64,000 nucleotides of DNA from Scytonema hofmannii PCC 7110 (GTDB lineage: Bacteria > Cyanobacteriota > Cyanobacteriia > Cyanobacteriales > Nostocaceae). The position numbers were made by a program, and so were the translations under genes. The stretch covers positions 8,977,333-9,041,332 of the forward strand of contig NZ_KQ976354.1 in NCBI RefSeq assembly GCF_000346485.2. Reading direction: 5' to 3'. Each line of letters opens with the position of its first letter. The first letter of the stretch is position 1. Below are positions 62,850 to 64,000 of this stretch, piece after piece. The notes beneath the pieces were generated by a model. That model saw only the letters and a program-made list of their open reading frames with translations. It was not told the origin of the DNA and did not search any database.

Positions 62850-64000
62850 TTAGATTAATCCTTTGGGGAACGCAGCTACTAACTTAGCAAACCATTCGAT
62901 AGTAGATAGAACTTCATCTTTATGCTGCCAGATTGAGTTAATTTGACTGAGTTGTTTATGGCTTATTAATTTAAGAAATACCTTTTCTCTTTGTTGAATT
63001 AACGGAACATCAGTATTCCAAACTTCTTGAATTACCCATCGCTGCATCATTAAAGAAGCAAAGGAATATACGGTTTTCTCCTGCTCTTTTTTGCAAACAA
63101 TCACACCTTGTTCTTCCAAGTTGGTCAATTCCCTTCCTCTTTGAGTAAATATCAGTTCAATATTACTCAAGTCAAAGTTTTTCTTCTTATGCAGACGACC
63201 ATTTAAATGAAACAAAGCTAGCAACATCAAAAGACTCTGTTCTATTTCACTACACATACCCCAAGTAATTTGGAAAATATGCCTGGTACTTTTTTCAAAG
63301 TTTTTGATAAATTCTTGAACATCAGGAACTTTATTATTTTTTCTATCCGTTTCTAGCTGTGCGTATAACTGAAAACCAGCTATCTGTAGCAGAGTCGGAT
63401 GTCCACCAGCGATTTCTTTAATTGCTTCTCGTAATTCTAGTGTCATTGGCATGACACCCAGTAATTGTTCAATTTCTCTGTCATTCAATAGCTTGAGGTG
63501 CTGAAACAGATAGTGGTTATACCACGGGGAAGCGTTGGGATTGAGTTTTGGACCGAGTTCACTTAAGCGCTTGAGTGAGGTCACAACCATTGCGAGAGAT
63601 TTACCTCCAGGAGAAGCAACAGCCAAACTACGGCACTCGCTCAAGAATTGTTGCATATTTGCTTCGGTATATTCCTTATTTTCTTGCAAGGCTACATCAA
63701 AGTCGTTGACTAGCAGCACCAAGAATTTACCTTTTTTACCAAGCCTCTGCAATATTTTGTTGAGGCTATCTTTTGTTGTTTGCCCTTGTACCAAGATCTG
63801 CTCAATTTCAGCCTGCAATATAGGTTCACTCTCCAAGTTATCTTTCATAACACTCAATACTTCTCGCCAAAAACCTGAAGGAGTGAAAGGTTGGATATTC
63901 TCACAACTGAGAAGAGCAATTACAGCTTTTGATGGATCTAATCTATGTTCTTGCCAAACTGCGGGTGAAGCCAGTAAATCTAAGAAAGAAGATCTACCCA
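62850..64000 (-). CDS. STAND-like P-loop ATPase, 5' end beyond the window
   Basis: The frame stays open to base 64000, so the start lies outside. The first visible residues GRSSFLDLLASPAVWQEHRL would be the end of a Walker A, with Arg where Lys is usual. LVLLVNDFDVAL is the Walker B. GGHPTLLQIAGFQLYAQLE and a winged-helix region (TQRGRELTNLEEQGVIVCKK, SFASLMMQRWVIQEVW) follow. It ends without TPRs or a receptor domain. It leads the operon with the two fusion genes and probably works with them. Confidence 0.75.
   Translation of the reverse strand, partial: GRSSFLDLLASPAVWQEHRLDPSKAVIALLSCENIQPFTPSGFWREVLSVMKDNLESEPILQAEIEQILVQGQTTKDSLNKILQRLGKKGKFLVLLVNDFDVALQENKEYTEANMQQFLSECRSLAVASPGGKSLAMVVTSLKRLSELGPKLNPNASPWYNHYLFQHLKLLNDREIEQLLGVMPMTLELREAIKEIAGGHPTLLQIAGFQLYAQLETDRKNNKVPDVQEFIKNFEKSTRHIFQITWGMCSEIEQSLLMLLALFHLNGRLHKKKNFDLSNIELIFTQRGRELTNLEEQGVIVCKKEQEKTVYSFASLMMQRWVIQEVWNTDVPLIQQREKVFLKLISHKQLSQINSIWQHKDEVLSTIEWFAKLVAAFPKGLI

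Noticed and set aside
1-64000. CRISPR array or tRNA gene
   Set aside because: The tandem repeats seen are 7-8 bp or 34-bp units without spacers, and no cloverleaf with a T-arm was found by eye.

Overview
The window is chromosomal DNA of a filamentous, very probably heterocyst-forming cyanobacterium (Nostocales-like). The evidence is the dense GCGATCGC (HIP1) sites, the many short tandemly repeated repeats (TGACCAG, TAGGGAG, CCCTAAC and TCCAAAA types) between and inside genes, an ndhM gene, a complete cyanobacterial nitrate-assimilation locus with an NtcA-type promoter, and a small protein that I recognise as the Npun_R1517 type linked to heterocyst differentiation. No tRNA, rRNA or CRISPR array was seen.

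Layout. 1-10.5 kb: 3' part of recJ, a DUF218 protein, an IscB/HEARO-type omega RNA with no iscB gene, a carboxyl-terminal processing protease, a family 2 glycosyltransferase, a LuxR-type response regulator, the heterocyst-linked small protein, a MITE, a structured region just upstream of ndhM, and a secreted phytase-like protein. 10.9-17.3 kb: a signalling neighbourhood with a PP2C phosphatase, a caspase-like CHAT protease fused to FHA, an unknown protein, and a PrsW-type intramembrane protease fused to FHA. 17.5-24.9 kb: DJ-1/PfpI and PsiE-family genes, then an accessory stretch with an IS5 relic, KGK and HTH genes, a second MITE, and AT-rich cargo (GIY-YIG-like fragment, ASCH protein, P-loop kinase-like protein, HEPN-like remnant).

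24.9-37.4 kb is the nitrate-assimilation region. The operon nirA-nrtP-narB runs on the minus strand from a promoter with an NtcA box and a correctly spaced -10. Going the other way are a HEAT-repeat protein (possible NirB), ntcB and cnaT. The two halves are separated by an inserted DUF4325-PIN gene pair that lies between 68-bp direct repeats. 37.4-45 kb holds housekeeping genes: a metallo-beta-lactamase-fold protein that has lost its metal-binding motif, panD, ppa, a DUF362 protein, aspA, a hicAB pair, pgsA and a candidate small RNA. 45-56 kb: an SMP-30-like protein, a decayed IS607-family element, a CSP41-like epimerase, a polysaccharide/GDP-fucose cluster (GT4, sugar transferase, gmd, fcl), gene remnants, a PD-(D/E)XK-like protein, a mazEF-type pair and an Rpn-type nuclease.

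56.7-64 kb carries what I consider the most unusual genes: two tandem paralogues of about 1,000 residues that join an intracellular STAND-like ATPase and TPRs, through one membrane helix, to an extracytoplasmic amino-acid-type binding domain. A third ATPase gene, cut by the window end, precedes them in the same apparent operon. Their receptor halves share a 386-bp identical DNA stretch, and one copy has lost the Walker A lysine. The other strong candidates for something new are the PP2C/CHAT-FHA/PrsW-FHA neighbourhood, the DUF4325-PIN cassette and the orphan omega RNA.
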